Shown here in pieces: positions 19,462-31,800 of a stretch of 64,000 nt of DNA. The notes under the pieces are model-generated. The model searched no databases and was not told the DNA's origin. It saw nothing but the letters and a program-made list of their open reading frames with translations. Source of the DNA: Dipteris shenzhenensis (Eukaryota; Polypodiophyta; Polypodiopsida; Gleicheniales); NCBI GenBank assembly GCA_047967505.1, contig CM106539.1; one strand, given 5' to 3'. Numbering within the stretch: position 1 is the stretch's first letter; every line of letters begins with the position of its first letter. A program made the position numbers and the translations under genes.

Positions 19462-21750
19462 TTATGGTCTTTTATTTTTTACTTCACTCAATGAACAACT
19501 CGCCCTTAGAGTCTCTAACTCATAGGCCATGGCCTCGTAGGCATATGCAGCTGATGCGAAAGCATTGTATGGTCGCTTTGCTATAGTAAAGAGTATATCC
19601 TTCAAGGTATTCCACATCTCTTGGGATGTCTGGATCAGTTGATTCTTCAACTCAAAAAATTCATATTTGCTAAGGAATATGCCATCTACCTCATCGGCCA
19701 TTTCCCTGAGTTGCTGTTCTACATGTTGTAGTGCATGAAGCTGTTGCTTTAACAAAAGATTCTCGATTTGAAGGTCATTTTGATTCGCTCCCATATGGTC
19801 GAGCTGGACAAAGAATTCGTCTTTCATTTCTTGGAGCCATCCTGTCATAGTAGGCATGCAATCCTATTGTACCTTGACCTGTGCTATCAGCTTTGCAATA
19901 TGTTTGCTCTACTACTCCATAGACTTTGCATATTCTTCTTGAAGTTTTGCAAGTTTGGCCTGTGCACTGGCAAGCTATTGCTACATGTCAAACTGTTTGA
20001 TCATGAATTCCTATGCTGCCTCTTTTTCTTTCTGCAACTGTTGGACCTATTGCTGCAACTTTGCTTGTTCATTCTTTTGGTATTCAAAAAATTGTTGGAG
20101 TACGAGCAGGGCATTGCCAGCTTGCATCCTTGACACCTATGTGTTTGCTACAAATGCTTGTCTGTCCCTCACATGAGTTTCCTACAAGTTGAGCTTACGG
20201 ATTGGAGACAAGTTTTCAAATGGGGCCTTGGGGGGTGAATTGAGGAACAACCGGGCCACATCATCCTCAGGTTTCAGCCATGTTTCCTTTGGCATCTGTG
20301 CTTTAGCTCATTGATTGAGCTTGATTTTTTTGGCAGATTTCTCATCTGTTTGCTAAGGGGGCATCTCCTCCTCAGCCAGTGGCATGTCCCATAGTGTATT
20401 TGCTAATGACTTACCATATACTTTTTGTAATGCCTCATCCTAAGAATACTGAGCTGCTTGCAAATCTTGCACTATTGCATCCCTCAATTTGTCAGATGCT
20501 TTACTCTCCTAAAGCTCGATTCTATCCTACATGTGCTTTTTTTATCCTCTTTGTATTGTATAATGACGTTTGGCACCTCTTCCTTGTTATGTGCTGCAAA
20601 TTTGAACAATGCTGTAATGAAGGGTGCAATCTTTGAATGTGCATTAGATATAGTCAAATATTTCTTTGCTATCTCCCCCATGACACGTGTGTGTGATAGG
20701 TGAGCCCAACTTATGCGTGTGCCCTTCTCGACTACGCAGAGTACTACATATGAATCCCATCTCATTGTGTTTGGCTTGACCAAAAGCTGCATTCTTTCTA
20801 AATACCACACCAGTTGTTAGCGGCAGCCTATATCTTGCACATTACTCATAAAGAAATAATTTTTTTGTGTTTTAGGCGGTCCGAATTCCTTGTGCATCTC
20901 ACTATCTACATCCTTCTTGTATGCAACTTCCTCCCTAATCAAAGGCAATTGAAAACCTTTGAGATAATCTCGGGTGTCACCATGAGATTGTTGCTCAACA
21001 TACCTCCTGATTTCTGGAAAGCTTCATACTGTGTGAGAGGATCTTGTGGAGCCTTATAGGATGCCCACAGAAGACTTGCGTACTCAAGCAATCCAATTTT
21101 CTTCAACCATTTTTTGTTTTTGCTGAGGTCCCGAGAGACTTTGAAGTTGGCGAAATTGGTCGTCACAATCTATTTCTTGAGCGGTGGCTAGGGGGGTTCA
21201 TGATCAGACTCTATCTCCTCACTCTCTGCAATGACAATTGCCTTCTCCCTATCTGGGCTTGTTCGAGGGCTCTTTCATGCTAAAGTCAAGGACTTCTTGC
21301 TGTGACCCATCTCGTTGTCTAGGAAAGTGGCTCTATGAAGGAGCTCTAGCGACGCCTCTTGTGGTTTGGAAGGTAATGGAGTTGTGAGCCTCAAGCTATG
21401 CTTTGGAGCCATTTGAAGGGAAGTTTGAGTGCAGAAACCATCGCTCACTAGGCTTGTGTGGAGATTCACTAGTAGTCTCATATGTGCCAGATTGGTAGTT
21501 TGAAGGTGTGATTGGGTGTGTGTATAATCCACCTCCCATCCCTCCTTGCTTATATGAGTCTTCATCATGGAGTCGACGAGGTGTGCATCGGCGATGATGC
21601 TTTTCCTCATGGTGAGGGCATCCCTTGTGTGAGGGGCCCTGTCAAATTTTGTACCATTGATGCTATGAACATATGGGAGTTGATGGGTCAATATAGCTAG
21701 TCCAGTGTCCTCTATGAGTTGGAAGACTGAGGGAGGTCGGATAGGCGACG
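19462..21750 (-). pseudogene. long Gln-rich coiled-coil ORF decayed by TAG stops, 3' of gypsy pol
   Basis: From about 20,550 to 19,462 one frame reads as a Gln-rich coiled coil, for example NALLVLQQFFEYQKNEQAKL and ASAQAKLAKLQEEYAKSME, broken by 13 TAG stops and one TGA. Most TAGs fall inside Gln-rich stretches. The open part at 19857-19462 reads on through LQIENLLLKQQLHALQHVEQ. Upstream pieces at 20810-20550, 21166-20939 and 21691-21275 look like the same ORF after frameshifts; a run of A near 20,545 is one likely site. The ORF lies after the gypsy pol end, on the same strand, so it could be an extra ORF between pol and the 3' LTR or the gag of a second element. No zinc knuckle or membrane segment was seen. 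Confidence 0.5.
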
Positions 21751-22393
21751 GAGCATGGTTGGACGTTGTTGTGATTCATGTGGAGAAGTGGAGCCGGATT
21801 GAATGGTCGGATAGTGGGCAAACACTAGAGTCGAAACGAACTGGAGTGGGCAGATCGGATGCGGGACTGGATACGCAAACAAGGTGTTGGGGACCTTAGT
21901 CGAAATCCAAAAAGTCAGAAATGACACGTGCAGCACGTATGTGGTGGATTGTAGTTAGATTTGCTTAGTTTGGTCCCCGTCGGAACCAAGGTGGAGTTGT
22001 CAGTTGGTTTTGTCAGACTTCGGTTGAAAACACGTCGAACCATTGTTGGAGCAGAACTCGTTGCATCATCATCTTGTTGTTGCCTCTTCTCACATGAAAA
22101 ATCACCTTTGTTTATTGTAGGGTAATTTGAGTACATACCTGAACCATATTGGAAGTGTGGCCACGTTGTTGCTGCATTATTGGCGGAATCAAGGCGAAAT
22201 GTAATTGTAGCCCCTGTTCATGTGATTGCTTGCTATGATGTTGTGCAGAGATGTCACTAAACTCTTTTAAATTTGTCTTTGAAGGCTGCTTTGAAATGCT
22301 GCATGATACCCCACTAGTGAGTGGATAGATTGAAAAAGAGGCTGTATAACTGTGTACTGCAAAAGGGTTTTGCAGTATTGTGTTGATCTTTGC
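21750..22393. other. no recognised gene; 3' region after gypsy pol
   Basis: Noncoding-looking sequence between the gypsy pol stop and the decayed coiled-coil ORF. A minus-strand open frame at 22136-21915 has no motif. I found no polypurine tract or LTR edge that I could defend. Confidence 0.35.
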
Positions 22394-22658
22394 CTATGTG
22401 GGATCAGGGCCAATGTAAGGCTTAAGTCTAAAACCATTGACTGGTTTCTCAAAGGAGTTGCCATGTAGGTCTGCCAAGAGAAATGTCCCTTCCTCATATG
22501 TATCAATCACCTTGAATGGACCATCATACCTTAATTTGAATTTACCTGGCATTTTGCCCAGTTTAGTGTTGAACATCAACACCAAGTATCCTTTTTTGAA
22601 AATCTTGAATTTAATATTTCTATTGATCCAGGTTGCCCTCCTTTTTTGGAGAAAAGAC
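22394..22658 (-). pseudogene. Ty3/gypsy integrase C-terminal tail (left half of a split pol)
   Basis: Reads RRATWINRNIKFKIFKKGYL, then VLMFNTKLGKMPGKFKLRYD and GPFKVIDTYEEGTFLLADL. This is the C-terminal integrase module of gypsy elements (KF..GD.VLl.......GKl...w.GPy.V), ending with NGFRLKPYI before a stop. It begins abruptly at 22,658, where the inverted-repeat end of the large insertion lies. The missing upstream integrase is found at 58,653-59,590 on the same strand. Joining the two leaves about 14 residues between the last and first recognisable blocks, the usual distance in this family. The LTRs of this gypsy copy were not identified. Confidence 0.85.
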
Positions 22659-22659
22659 C

Positions 22660-22677
22660 GTATTAGATAATTTGGGA
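22660..22677 (+). repeat. left terminal inverted repeat of the large element
   Basis: GTATTAGATAATTTGGGA at the exact point where the gypsy integrase frame ends. It is followed by AAAACCCAATTCCCAGAATG, a subterminal sequence also found at 24,785 and 51,690. Confidence 0.6.
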
Positions 22678-23369
22678 AAAACCCAATTCCCAGAATGGCA
22701 GTTTTGGAAGAAATTGTAGCTCCCCTCAATGAAAAAACAGGAGAAATATGTGAAAATAGACTAGATAGCCATTCATGAAGTGTGAAATATCAACTACATT
22801 CTCAAATAATAAATAGAATATCAATGTCTAAACTATGTTATCATCAAAAAAATAATAAACTTTGAAACCCATTTGAGTTAGATTCATCTCGTGAGCCATA
22901 GTGATGTTCAAAAACACCTTCATAATTCTGGAATTTCCATTGATATTGAGACTTGCTTTTGTTGTGAGCATTCTCATTTGAAAATCTCCAAAACACCGTT
23001 TAAAAAATGTAGAGTGTAATTAATAACCATGAGTATTGCAATGAAAACGCACAGGCTCGTTAACTTAGTAAGATATGTAGTTAATGAAAAATCAAGATAT
23101 GTAGTTGAGGAGAATGAATGCAAGATATGTAGTTGATGGAAAATCAATGGGCAATGACAAGCATTTGATGTAATTTAGGTGGCAATGACAATCATTTATT
23201 GTGCACTTTCAATGTTTGGACTGACTAGCATTATTGTAAAACGATAACTTTACATGTCATGTTGATTACTCATTGCAAAGTAAAAAAGTACACTTTAGGA
23301 TGGAAACATAACAACTTGTTGATACACCATTGAAATCCCTGAAATAAATCATGATTCCAAAGAAACTCT
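22660..23369 (+). repeat. left terminal block, copy A (about 700 bp)
   Basis: This block is nearly identical to 24776-25478. Shared landmarks include GAATGGCAGTTTTGGAAGAA, ATATGTGAAAATAGACTAGA, CATTTGAGTTAGATTCATCT and ATGATTCCAAAGAAACTCTC. It has no coding content. It is the left end of the large element; the second copy lies beyond a 1.4-kb satellite block. Confidence 0.8.
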
Positions 23370-24775
23370 CAACCACTAGCGGAGAATGGCAGTAGGATAA
23401 TGGCAAAAGTGCCAATGCACATGTGAGTTTAGGATTCCTTGTGCATGTTTTTAGGTCATGGTATGAGATTGGCACCACTACCATTCTCCACTGGTGGCAT
23501 TCTCCACAGAGATTGGCACAATTCCATATGATCTGTGCACATGGGAGTTTAGGCTTCTCAATGACATTTCTTAGGGCCTAATAAGAGATTGGCACCACTG
23601 CCATTCTTCACTTGTACAAATGTTTACCCTACTATTCTAGGAGGTGTATTCCAGTGATCATAGGAGAGTGGTGTCCGATTCCAATCCACATGTGAGTTTG
23701 ACGATCTCAGAGATTGACACAATTCCATATGATCTCTACACAACGGAGACAGTGATAACTACATAAAAGAATGCACATGTGAGTTTAGGATTCCTTGTGC
23801 ACCACTGCCATTCTCCACTGGTGGCATTCTATAATGGCAAAACTGCCAATCCACATGAGTTTATGATTCCTTGTGCTTGTTTTCAGGTCATGGTATGAGA
23901 TTGGCACCACTACCATTCTCCACTGTTGGCATTCTCCATAGAGATTAACACAATTCCATATGATCTCTACACAGCGGAGACAGTGACCACTACATAGAAG
24001 AATGCACATGTGAGTTTAGGCTTCTCAATGCCATTTCTTAGGGCCTAATAAGAGATTGACACCACTACCATTCTCTTGTACAAATGTTTACCCTACTATT
24101 CTAGGAGGGGTATTCCAATGATCATAGGCGAGTGGTGTCCGATTCCAATCCACATGTGAGTCTGATGATCTCAGTATCATTATGTAGGTGCCACCATGAG
24201 TTTGGCATCACTGCCATTCTCCACTAGTGGTTGTCTAGACAAACTAAAACTATAGATTGACATTCCAAGGCCTAATAAGAGATTGACACAATTCCATATG
24301 ATCTCTACACAGCGGAGACAGTGATCACTACATAGAAGAATGAGCATGTGAGTTTAGGCTTATCAATGCCATTTCTTAGGGCCTAATAAGAGATTGGCAC
24401 CAGTGCCATTCTCCACTTGTACAAATGTTCACCCTACTATTCTAGGAGGGGTATTCCAATGATCATAGGAGAGTGGTGTCCGATTCCAATCCACATGTGA
24501 GTTTGATGAACTCAGAGATTGACACAATTCCATATGATCTCTACACAGCGGAGACAGTGATCTCTACATAGAAGAATGCACATGTGAGTTTAGGATTCCT
24601 TGTGCATGTTTGCAGGTCATGTTATGAGATTGGCACCACTACCATTCTCCACTGGTGGCATTCTCCACAGAGATTGACACAATTCCATATGATCTCTACA
24701 CAGCGGAGATAGTGATCACTACATAGAAGAATGAGCATGTGAGTTTAGGCCTCTCAATGCCATTTCCAATTCCCA
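23370..24775. repeat. satellite block between the duplicated terminal blocks
   Basis: Contains the same satellite units that fill 37,745-48,560: GAGATTGACACAATTCCATA, then ATGATCTCTACACAGCGGAG, GCACATGTGAGTTTAGGATT, GGCACCACTGCCATTCTCCA and GGAGGGGTATTCCA. Units are mosaic and rearranged. Short minus-strand frames here are repeat translations. Confidence 0.85.
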
Positions 24776-25478
24776 ATTCGGGAAAAACCCAATTCCCAGA
24801 ATGGCAGTTTTGGAAGAAATTGTAGCTCCCCTCAATGAAAAAGCAGGAGAAATATGTGAAAATAGACTAGATAGCCATTGATGAAGTATGAAATATCAAC
24901 TACATTCTCAAATAATAAATAGAATATCAGTGTCTAAACTACGTTATCATCAAAAAAATAATAAACTTTGAAACCCATTTGAGTTAGATTCATCTCGTGA
25001 GCCATAGTGATGTTCAAAAACACCTTCATAATAGCGAGTCTCTGGAATTTCCATTGATATTGAGACTCGCTTTTGTTGTGAGCATTCTCATTTGAAAATC
25101 TCCAAAACACCGTTTAAAAAATGTAGAGTGTAATTAATAACCATGAGTATTGCAATGAAAATGCACAGGCTCTTTAACTTAGTAAGATATGCAGTTGATG
25201 GAAAATCAAGATATGTAGTTGAGGAGAATGAATGCAAGATATGTGGTTGATGGAAAATCAATGGGCAATGACAAGCATTTGATGTAATTTAGGTGGCAAT
25301 GACAATCATTTATAGTGCACTTTCAATGTTTGGACTGACTAGCATTATTGTAAAACGATAACTTTACATGTCATGTTGATTACTCATTGCAAAGTAAAAA
25401 AGTACACTTTAGGATGAAAACATAACTTGTTGATACACCATTGAAATCCCTGAAATAAATCATGATTCCAAAGAAACT
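24776..25478 (+). repeat. terminal block, copy B
   Basis: Direct-orientation copy of 22660-23369, beginning at CAATTCGGGAAAAACCCAAT and ending at AAGAAACTCTCAA. It lacks the outer GTATTAGATAA end. Differences include an extra AATAGCGAGTCTCTGG stretch in this copy near 25,030. The pair could be LTR-like or a duplicated element end. Confidence 0.8.
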
Positions 25479-25675
25479 CTCAATTTCTAGCCCCAAAGAG
25501 AATGGCACCGGAAAGAATGGCATGAGAGACACTCCTTCTAAATACATTATGAATGTAGTTATGAACATGTTTGCATATTATTCACACACAACAATTACGC
25601 ACCAATTTACATAGTTGGCAAGAAAGTAGTAATTCCCATAAGTAATGATTGTATAAAGAAATACAATGTTGTTAT

Positions 25676-26211
25676 TCAAAACTCATAGTCTGCAAATAGC
25701 TCCTCTCCTGCATGTATATCATCTATGGATTCAATACAAATGTGACCATATTCTGCAATATCTATGTTCATCATGGGGTCATACCAAGGTGGAACATCAG
25801 GGGAAAATACATAACAAACATTTGGCTTTACATTGTTATTTCTATTGCTGTTAATAAATCCTGCCACATTGCCATATTGAACATCACCAACAATATGCAC
25901 CATATCCTTCATAGGGACAGTAGGGTCCTCTTGGATCGAGTACTTCTTTAGCCTTGGATGAACTCTACATAATTCCTTCCAGTCTCTGTAGGAGTACTTG
26001 TCACCTCCATAATGGAGAATAGTAGTCCCTCTCTTGATGGAGCCATGCACAAACAAGCCCAAGCCAGCACCTGTAATGGTTGACTCATGCACCTCGAAAG
26101 CCACATTTTTTATCCAGAACACTTCGTTGATAGGGACAGGTAACTTTGGTGGTCCAAATGGATCTCGTTCTGGTATGTATCTACTCAAGCTTGATTTGAA
26201 CGTATATCTAT
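25676..26211 (-). CDS. SET-domain protein (exon), putative lysine methyltransferase
   Basis: The exon opens at a splice acceptor (GTGATGTAG at 26220-26212), since there is no ATG at its start. It encodes RYTFKSSLSRYIPERDPFGP and then a compact SET domain: the N-terminal strand VHESTITGAGLGLFV (the G-x-G SAM-binding region), the central GNVAGFINSN (the position of the NHS/C motif) and the C-terminal GEELFADYEF (the ELxxDY motif). The stop is at 25676. SET enzymes transfer methyl groups from SAM to lysine, often on histones. No pre-SET, post-SET or chromodomain is visible. The frame is open throughout. The FCP1/NIF-like ORF ends 88 bases upstream on the same strand, so the two could be exons of one gene. 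Confidence 0.75.
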
Positions 26212-26298
26212 CTACATCACAAAAGACAAATTCAATTAGCTACAACAACAGTTATATATATTGAGATAAAATCAAAAAACACTTTGACATATGTACCT

Positions 26299-27435
26299 TC
26301 ATGAAAAATACGCATTCTGTAGTCGGTTTATGTAGCCCTTAGCAATGTATTTCTTGATATAGCGACCTTTGTACCCTAGGTCTATAGCCAATTGAGAAAC
26401 TTGCATAGCATTCATGCTAGAGAGTTGCGGAGCATTCCTTAAAAGTCTTATTTGGGATGCATTGAGTTTAGGCACCTGGCCATCACCACCATGGGTTGCC
26501 CTACCACCTATATCCCTCTCTCTTAGTTGATCTGCAAGAGGAAGATTTCTTGTTTTATATTCCATTCTTGACCATGCATGATTTTCCTCCCTCCATTCAT
26601 CAATTACTTTCTGGACAAGGTTGAAATCCTTATGCCCCTCCATCACAGGTAATTGTCCATACCGATTTGTCTCAATCATGCTGCGCACATCTTTAGTCTC
26701 ATCGAGTTGTAGTAAGTACGGCATCAACTCTCTCAGTAGAATATTATCATCCTTGTCTTGTACATCAAACGTTGAAGGAAATATGCAATTTGATGGAGGG
26801 CTAATGCAAGCCTTGTATGGGGAGTCATCAACAAGGATTGTCCTTCTAGCATCACATCCAAATGCCTTTGAGATTTTTGCTAAGGGTTTGAACATTGCCT
26901 CAACACCAACCTTGTCAGGCCTATTTATCCTCGTCTTACTGTAAGTGTAGCATCCTTGCTGAGACCATATAACAAAGAAAGGGAGGCTCTCATTTGCATA
27001 ATTTTGCAGCTTTCCTACCATATCAAGTACGTTATTCTCCATCGCAGTTGACCAAATACCTACATTAAATCTTTGTAGCAAGATTTTAAGAAATTCTATG
27101 CACCCAGGACGAACAACCATATAACTATTTTTGCCATGCATAATAGACGGATGTATTGGAGACTTGAATAGGCAGTGACTTAATAACAGGCCATTCAAGT
27201 CTAATATGATTGTTAATCGTGGCATATCCAAAGACATTGTATGTGGATATAGATCCAAATTCTCCTTGAAGTTGCTGGCTTCTGACTCATCCAAATTGTC
27301 AGGTGCTATGATTTCATACATGTTTGCAACAACAATAAGATTATCTAGTTTTGTCCCCAATGTTGAGACAGTACGTTCATCCATGTTCTCTTCTAAAAGT
27401 ATAGGATTCGTGATATTCCTTGCAATTTTCTCCAT
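26299..27435 (-). CDS. FCP1/NIF-type HAD phosphatase-like protein
   Basis: A 378-codon intact frame from an ATG at 27435. After an N-terminal extension, LTIILDLNGLLLSHCLF is HAD motif I in the plant NIF-family form (DLNG), where the second Asp of DxD is Asn. MVVRPGCIEFLKILLQRFNV then GIWSTAMENN is the usual motif II region, and RTILVDDSPYKA is the VDDSP motif. The C-terminal 120 residues (HAWSRMEYKTRNLPL onward, ending in GYKGRYIKKYIAKGYINRLQ) look helical and are not recognised. FCP1-like enzymes dephosphorylate the RNA polymerase II tail or related substrates. The D-to-N change may reduce activity, although it is common in plant relatives. The frame is unbroken, unlike most ORFs here, which suggests recent function or recent capture. 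Confidence 0.8.
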   Translation of the reverse strand: MEKIARNITNPILLEENMDERTVSTLGTKLDNLIVVANMYEIIAPDNLDESEASNFKENLDLYPHTMSLDMPRLTIILDLNGLLLSHCLFKSPIHPSIMHGKNSYMVVRPGCIEFLKILLQRFNVGIWSTAMENNVLDMVGKLQNYANESLPFFVIWSQQGCYTYSKTRINRPDKVGVEAMFKPLAKISKAFGCDARRTILVDDSPYKACISPPSNCIFPSTFDVQDKDDNILLRELMPYLLQLDETKDVRSMIETNRYGQLPVMEGHKDFNLVQKVIDEWREENHAWSRMEYKTRNLPLADQLRERDIGGRATHGGDGQVPKLNASQIRLLRNAPQLSSMNAMQVSQLAIDLGYKGRYIKKYIAKGYINRLQNAYFS

Positions 27436-28810
27436 TTTTGGGGTCCCGAGGGATTCACAGGGGGAAACTTATGATATCACGTGAGTGTACAATAGGGTTT
27501 TTTTTTGAAATGAGGCATAAGCTTATACATTAGGGGTGAGGGCCCTTTTTTTTCCCCCAATATTGAATTTAAGCTAGGGGGACCATGTCATATTTAAGAA
27601 GGGGGGACATAATATAGGTTACCTTGGATAACTAGTCCAAACAAGTTTGATTTTGTGTATGGTTTTAAATAGTCATAGGGAAAGTAACCTAAATTTACTT
27701 ATTGTGTAATCTAAATGGTTGAGAGAGAATGTAGATTTAAGGAAAGGGGGGGACATAATGGAATTTTGGTGGTATCTTATAAGCTTAAATAGGGGTGTTT
27801 TATCATCCTACGTGGATCTTAAATAGGGGGTTTTCTTGAAGTTCATGCACGCAGGTGACGTCCCCCTTTAATGAAGAGTGAATCCCCCGGGTTTGGGGTT
27901 ATGTTTTCTTCTATACCTCCTGTATCCATCGCGTAATTGATAGTCCCCATTTTGGGTGGTATGTTGTCCTCTACATTTGATGTCTCCACATCCTTCCATG
28001 CATCATTGGTCCCTGTGGAAGTTGAGGAATATAGAAATATTTTGATTCTTTAGAGTGTATTCAACAATGTCGAAGCACAAAAGCATATGAAACTAATAAA
28101 TAACAATAAAGTATGAACATTATCCATCGTCGTTCACTGATTCCATTGTATTTTTGGGGAATGGCAAAAGTGCCAATCTCTCTAAAGGTCAATTGAGAAT
28201 GCAAATAGTGCAACCTTTCTCTCTAAACTCATAGAGAGAATGGCAATAGTGCCATTCTTCTCTTGGGGTGGCACCAGTGCCATTTTACATATAAGGTTAT
28301 GGAGAATTCCACTAGTGCCTTTCTCTATACCCTCATTGGGAGGAGAGAATACTACTAGTGCCTCCCCCCATGTCCCAAAAGAAATGTACAATGCATGATC
28401 TGAAAGCATAGATACTGTATTACTTTGGCCCAATAGATTTGTAGAAAGCACCCAAATCAAAACTTTGGTAGCATAGTTAATATTATACAATTTTTAATCT
28501 CTGTAATGCTTTCAACTAACATAGATTCAAGAAAGGAACATAACAGTATTACCATTTCTACATAACCACAAAGAGAGAATGGCACTAGTGCCATTCTCCA
28601 TATGAGGTCGCATAAAATGTTAATAGTACCTCTTACGTATAACTCGACATAGGGAGAATGACACTAGTACCATTCCCCATGTCATTATGTCACACAATTT
28701 TATCATACCTAATGTTTAATATCTTTAATATGATGAGAGTATGTGCAATCGAGAAAATCCATAAAAGTCATATTATTTTGAAACTGAATACACAAGGCAT
28801 AAATGAGTAG
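27436..28810. other. intergenic region with scattered palindrome-family copies
   Basis: No ORF with recognisable content. It lies between the phosphatase ORF and the end of the ParB/methylase-like gene. Several degenerate copies of the element's palindrome occur near 28,150-28,330 and 28,575-28,680 (for example GAATGGCAATAGTGCCATTC). 27,460-27,900 has runs of G and T without clear structure. Confidence 0.5.
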
Positions 28811-31800
28811 CTAAAGACCTTGCTCCAAATCTTCCAATGTAATCTTTGGGATAGCTTCAAGATCTGCTTCAGTTAAAGGTCGCAAGTCTTCAATGTGATG
28901 CTCACCCTCTTTAATTCCTTCATCGATAGGTGAATTAGCTCTATGTGTCTCAAGAGGCCTCTCAATGCTAGACCAAATCTTAATATGGGGATTATTTGAT
29001 GCATGTGCCACACACATAGCCTCGACCTCTGTCGCCTATTGGGATGTCTTCACCAGCGAGATCACTTTTCTTTTGCTTCACAATGCTTGTAATGCCACAC
29101 ATCCATTAGTAAAGACGCCAACAACAACTTCATGTTCCCTACTACAATAGCACCTGATGCACTCCTTGATGATGCCATGCTTCACAACCGCCTCTTTTCC
29201 ATACTCATCGCCCTCATCAGAATAAAGAATATTGTCATTATTGTGTATGGCCTTGTGATTTCTAACATGTGCTCAAATCCATCAAACCCATCATGTGAGC
29301 TGACAAATGACAAAAAACAGAAGGTCTCAGACAAACCCTTTTGTGCACTATCCGATTCATGGATAACACCCACAAACCTTCTATGCCAAAATCGAGCCTC
29401 TATCATTGCTTCCTTGAGATTTACCATCTCTATCATTGTCATAAATGATAGCAATACATACTGTGACGGAGTGGCAATGGTCTCCATCAAGCCACAGAGA
29501 AACTTCTTGAAGGCAGCCTTATCCCAACACATGCCTTTGGCAGATCCCTCTGAGGTGTCAAGCATACACAAGCTGATTGGAAGTTTTCCCTTGGAGTGAC
29601 GTGTTAGAAAGCTCTCCCCCTCCATCTCCATGTTCACTTGAATAATTGTCCAAGGAAAACAAGACTGCGATGTAGACTTATTACCCTCTATTGAACTAAT
29701 CACCCAATCAACATACATTGATGCGGCTTTTGGGAAATCAGGTGTGGACTTGCCAACTTGCAGCTTCTCTTTGACCCATGACTCACATGAACCCTTGAAG
29801 CTCTGATAAACAATTGAATCAATTTTGAAGTAAGTTTCAAGGGCATCCCATGTTTGATGTTGGGGCGAAGGGTGACGTGAGTTGAACTCCTTGATGAGCG
29901 CTTCTTTCAGGGCTCTATCATGCTTAATCTCCATTGCCCGTTGAGACATTTCAATGGAGTCCTTGTCTTTGCTTGACTTGACCAAGACTATTTCTTTAGA
30001 CTCAATCTCTGCTTGAAGTGCACGTACATCTTCATCTTCCAATCCTAGCAGACACCTCATATATGTTATTGTGGGATTTCGACCCTCAAGATCACCCTGC
30101 TTCACCAATGTCAAAATCCTAATCCATTGTTCGTAGATGTCATCATCATATGTGACCATGTGTGTGTCCTTGGTAGCAAAGTTTGCACCCATCGATACGC
30201 TTGCAACTCCTACAAAATTCTATATAAAAAAATCAAAATCATCTTAGACATTCTTCTAATCCAAATCATGTAATAGAGATAATAATGACACTAGTGCGAT
30301 TCTCCCATTACCATGTCAAAAGCATGACTTGGTAACTAGAAGAATGGCACTAGTGCCATTCTCACATCAGGGAATTGACACTACTATCATTTCTTTTACA
30401 AAGCCATAAACATTCTTGAAATAAAAAATGCATACAAAACAAAGTTTATTACTCACATCCCAACTTTGTCGATCTTTATGCCCTTTGACAAGGCCTTGGG
30501 CTGGTTTCTTTGGTCGTCCGAATGCAATCCACTGTGCCCTTAGGTGTTGTAAGATATCGATATATGGTTGATTTTTCAAAACGGTCTGTGCCTCCATGTT
30601 GGCCATTGATGATATCTTACAACTTGCTTCAACTGGTGCATTGACAACAATTCTCACCTTCCTCCATGTATAGAAACCTTTTCGTTGATTGAAGGCTTCT
30701 CCATGTGCTTTAGTTATAAATATCCTTGCAGCGTAAATCGAATGCTGCCCTGCGAGAATCCAATAATTATACTCCTTTAACTTTTCCACCTTTATCTCTT
30801 CCTTGCACATCGGAGTATTTGTGCCTATGTGGTAAGGCATAAGATATGCACATGTTGCAGGAGGTCGTGCATTCATTGCAAAACTCTTGACCAAGTCACT
30901 GACATAGCTGAGGGTCAATGTCCTGTACACATATTGGCTTGGTGCTCTAAAGCAATTCATCACTGGGATCAACACCTCAAACTCCAAACCAAATGGGAAG
31001 TACTCTACGTACTCCATCAAGCCTGTCATACTTGTGTCCTTCCTTTCCAATTTCTTTTGTAGTGCCTTAAAGTCAACATCTGGCTGGATTTTCTTATACA
31101 GAATGATAGTTGCTTCAGATGATTTCTCACCATGTCCTGTTATATGTGTCTCACCACTCCCTGTTGCATCACCTCCACTTCCAGTTCCATCAGTGACTAT
31201 TCCCGTACCTCCCTGTTTTCCTCCTAAAGTTGTCTCTTTCTCTTTAGCCTCCAGTTTATCCCCAATGCTTGTTTTTCCATCTGACCTTATTTCCTTCTCA
31301 CCTGTTGTTTCCTCCTCACCGGTCTCTCTAGCCTTCTCTTTCAATGTGTTCTAGGACACTTGAGAGCTTGATCCCTCAACATCACTTTTCTTGGTTCTTT
31401 TCGAAACTTTTCTACTCTTTTTTATATCTTACTTTATCCCTTTTGTTACCAAATCAAAGCTTTCTAATATCTGTTGATTGGTATAATTTTCTGGCTCATT
31501 AATCCAACCCCTAGATATCATCGTGTCCTCCCCAGTAGCATTCATCCTCGCATGATCAAAACAAGCAGGATCCAATTGATACACATTGCCTCCCAATGTA
31601 TGAATTTTGAGACAAGGAACGTTGTCTTTCTCGGTATCCTCCATCTCTTTAACTTGTCCAACATCTTCAAAAGTTGTTCCTTGGATGTTCACAAAATAAT
31701 GCACTTTATGGAGTTTTTGGAGTTCGTTATTGTATATATCCAAAAACCATCCTCTTCCAGAACTAACTCCATCATAAACTGACACCTCTCAAACCTTTCT

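Noticed and set aside
19462-20550. UAG read as glutamine (a variant genetic code)
   Set aside because: Other genes nearby use TAG as a stop or have no TAG inside the frame, frameshifts are also present, and CHG methylation decay explains TAG stops simply.
22660-25478. Ordinary LTR retrotransposon with 700-bp LTRs
   Set aside because: The inner part is only satellite, I saw no primer site or polypurine tract, and copy B lacks the outer end. Kept as an alternative for the direct repeats only.
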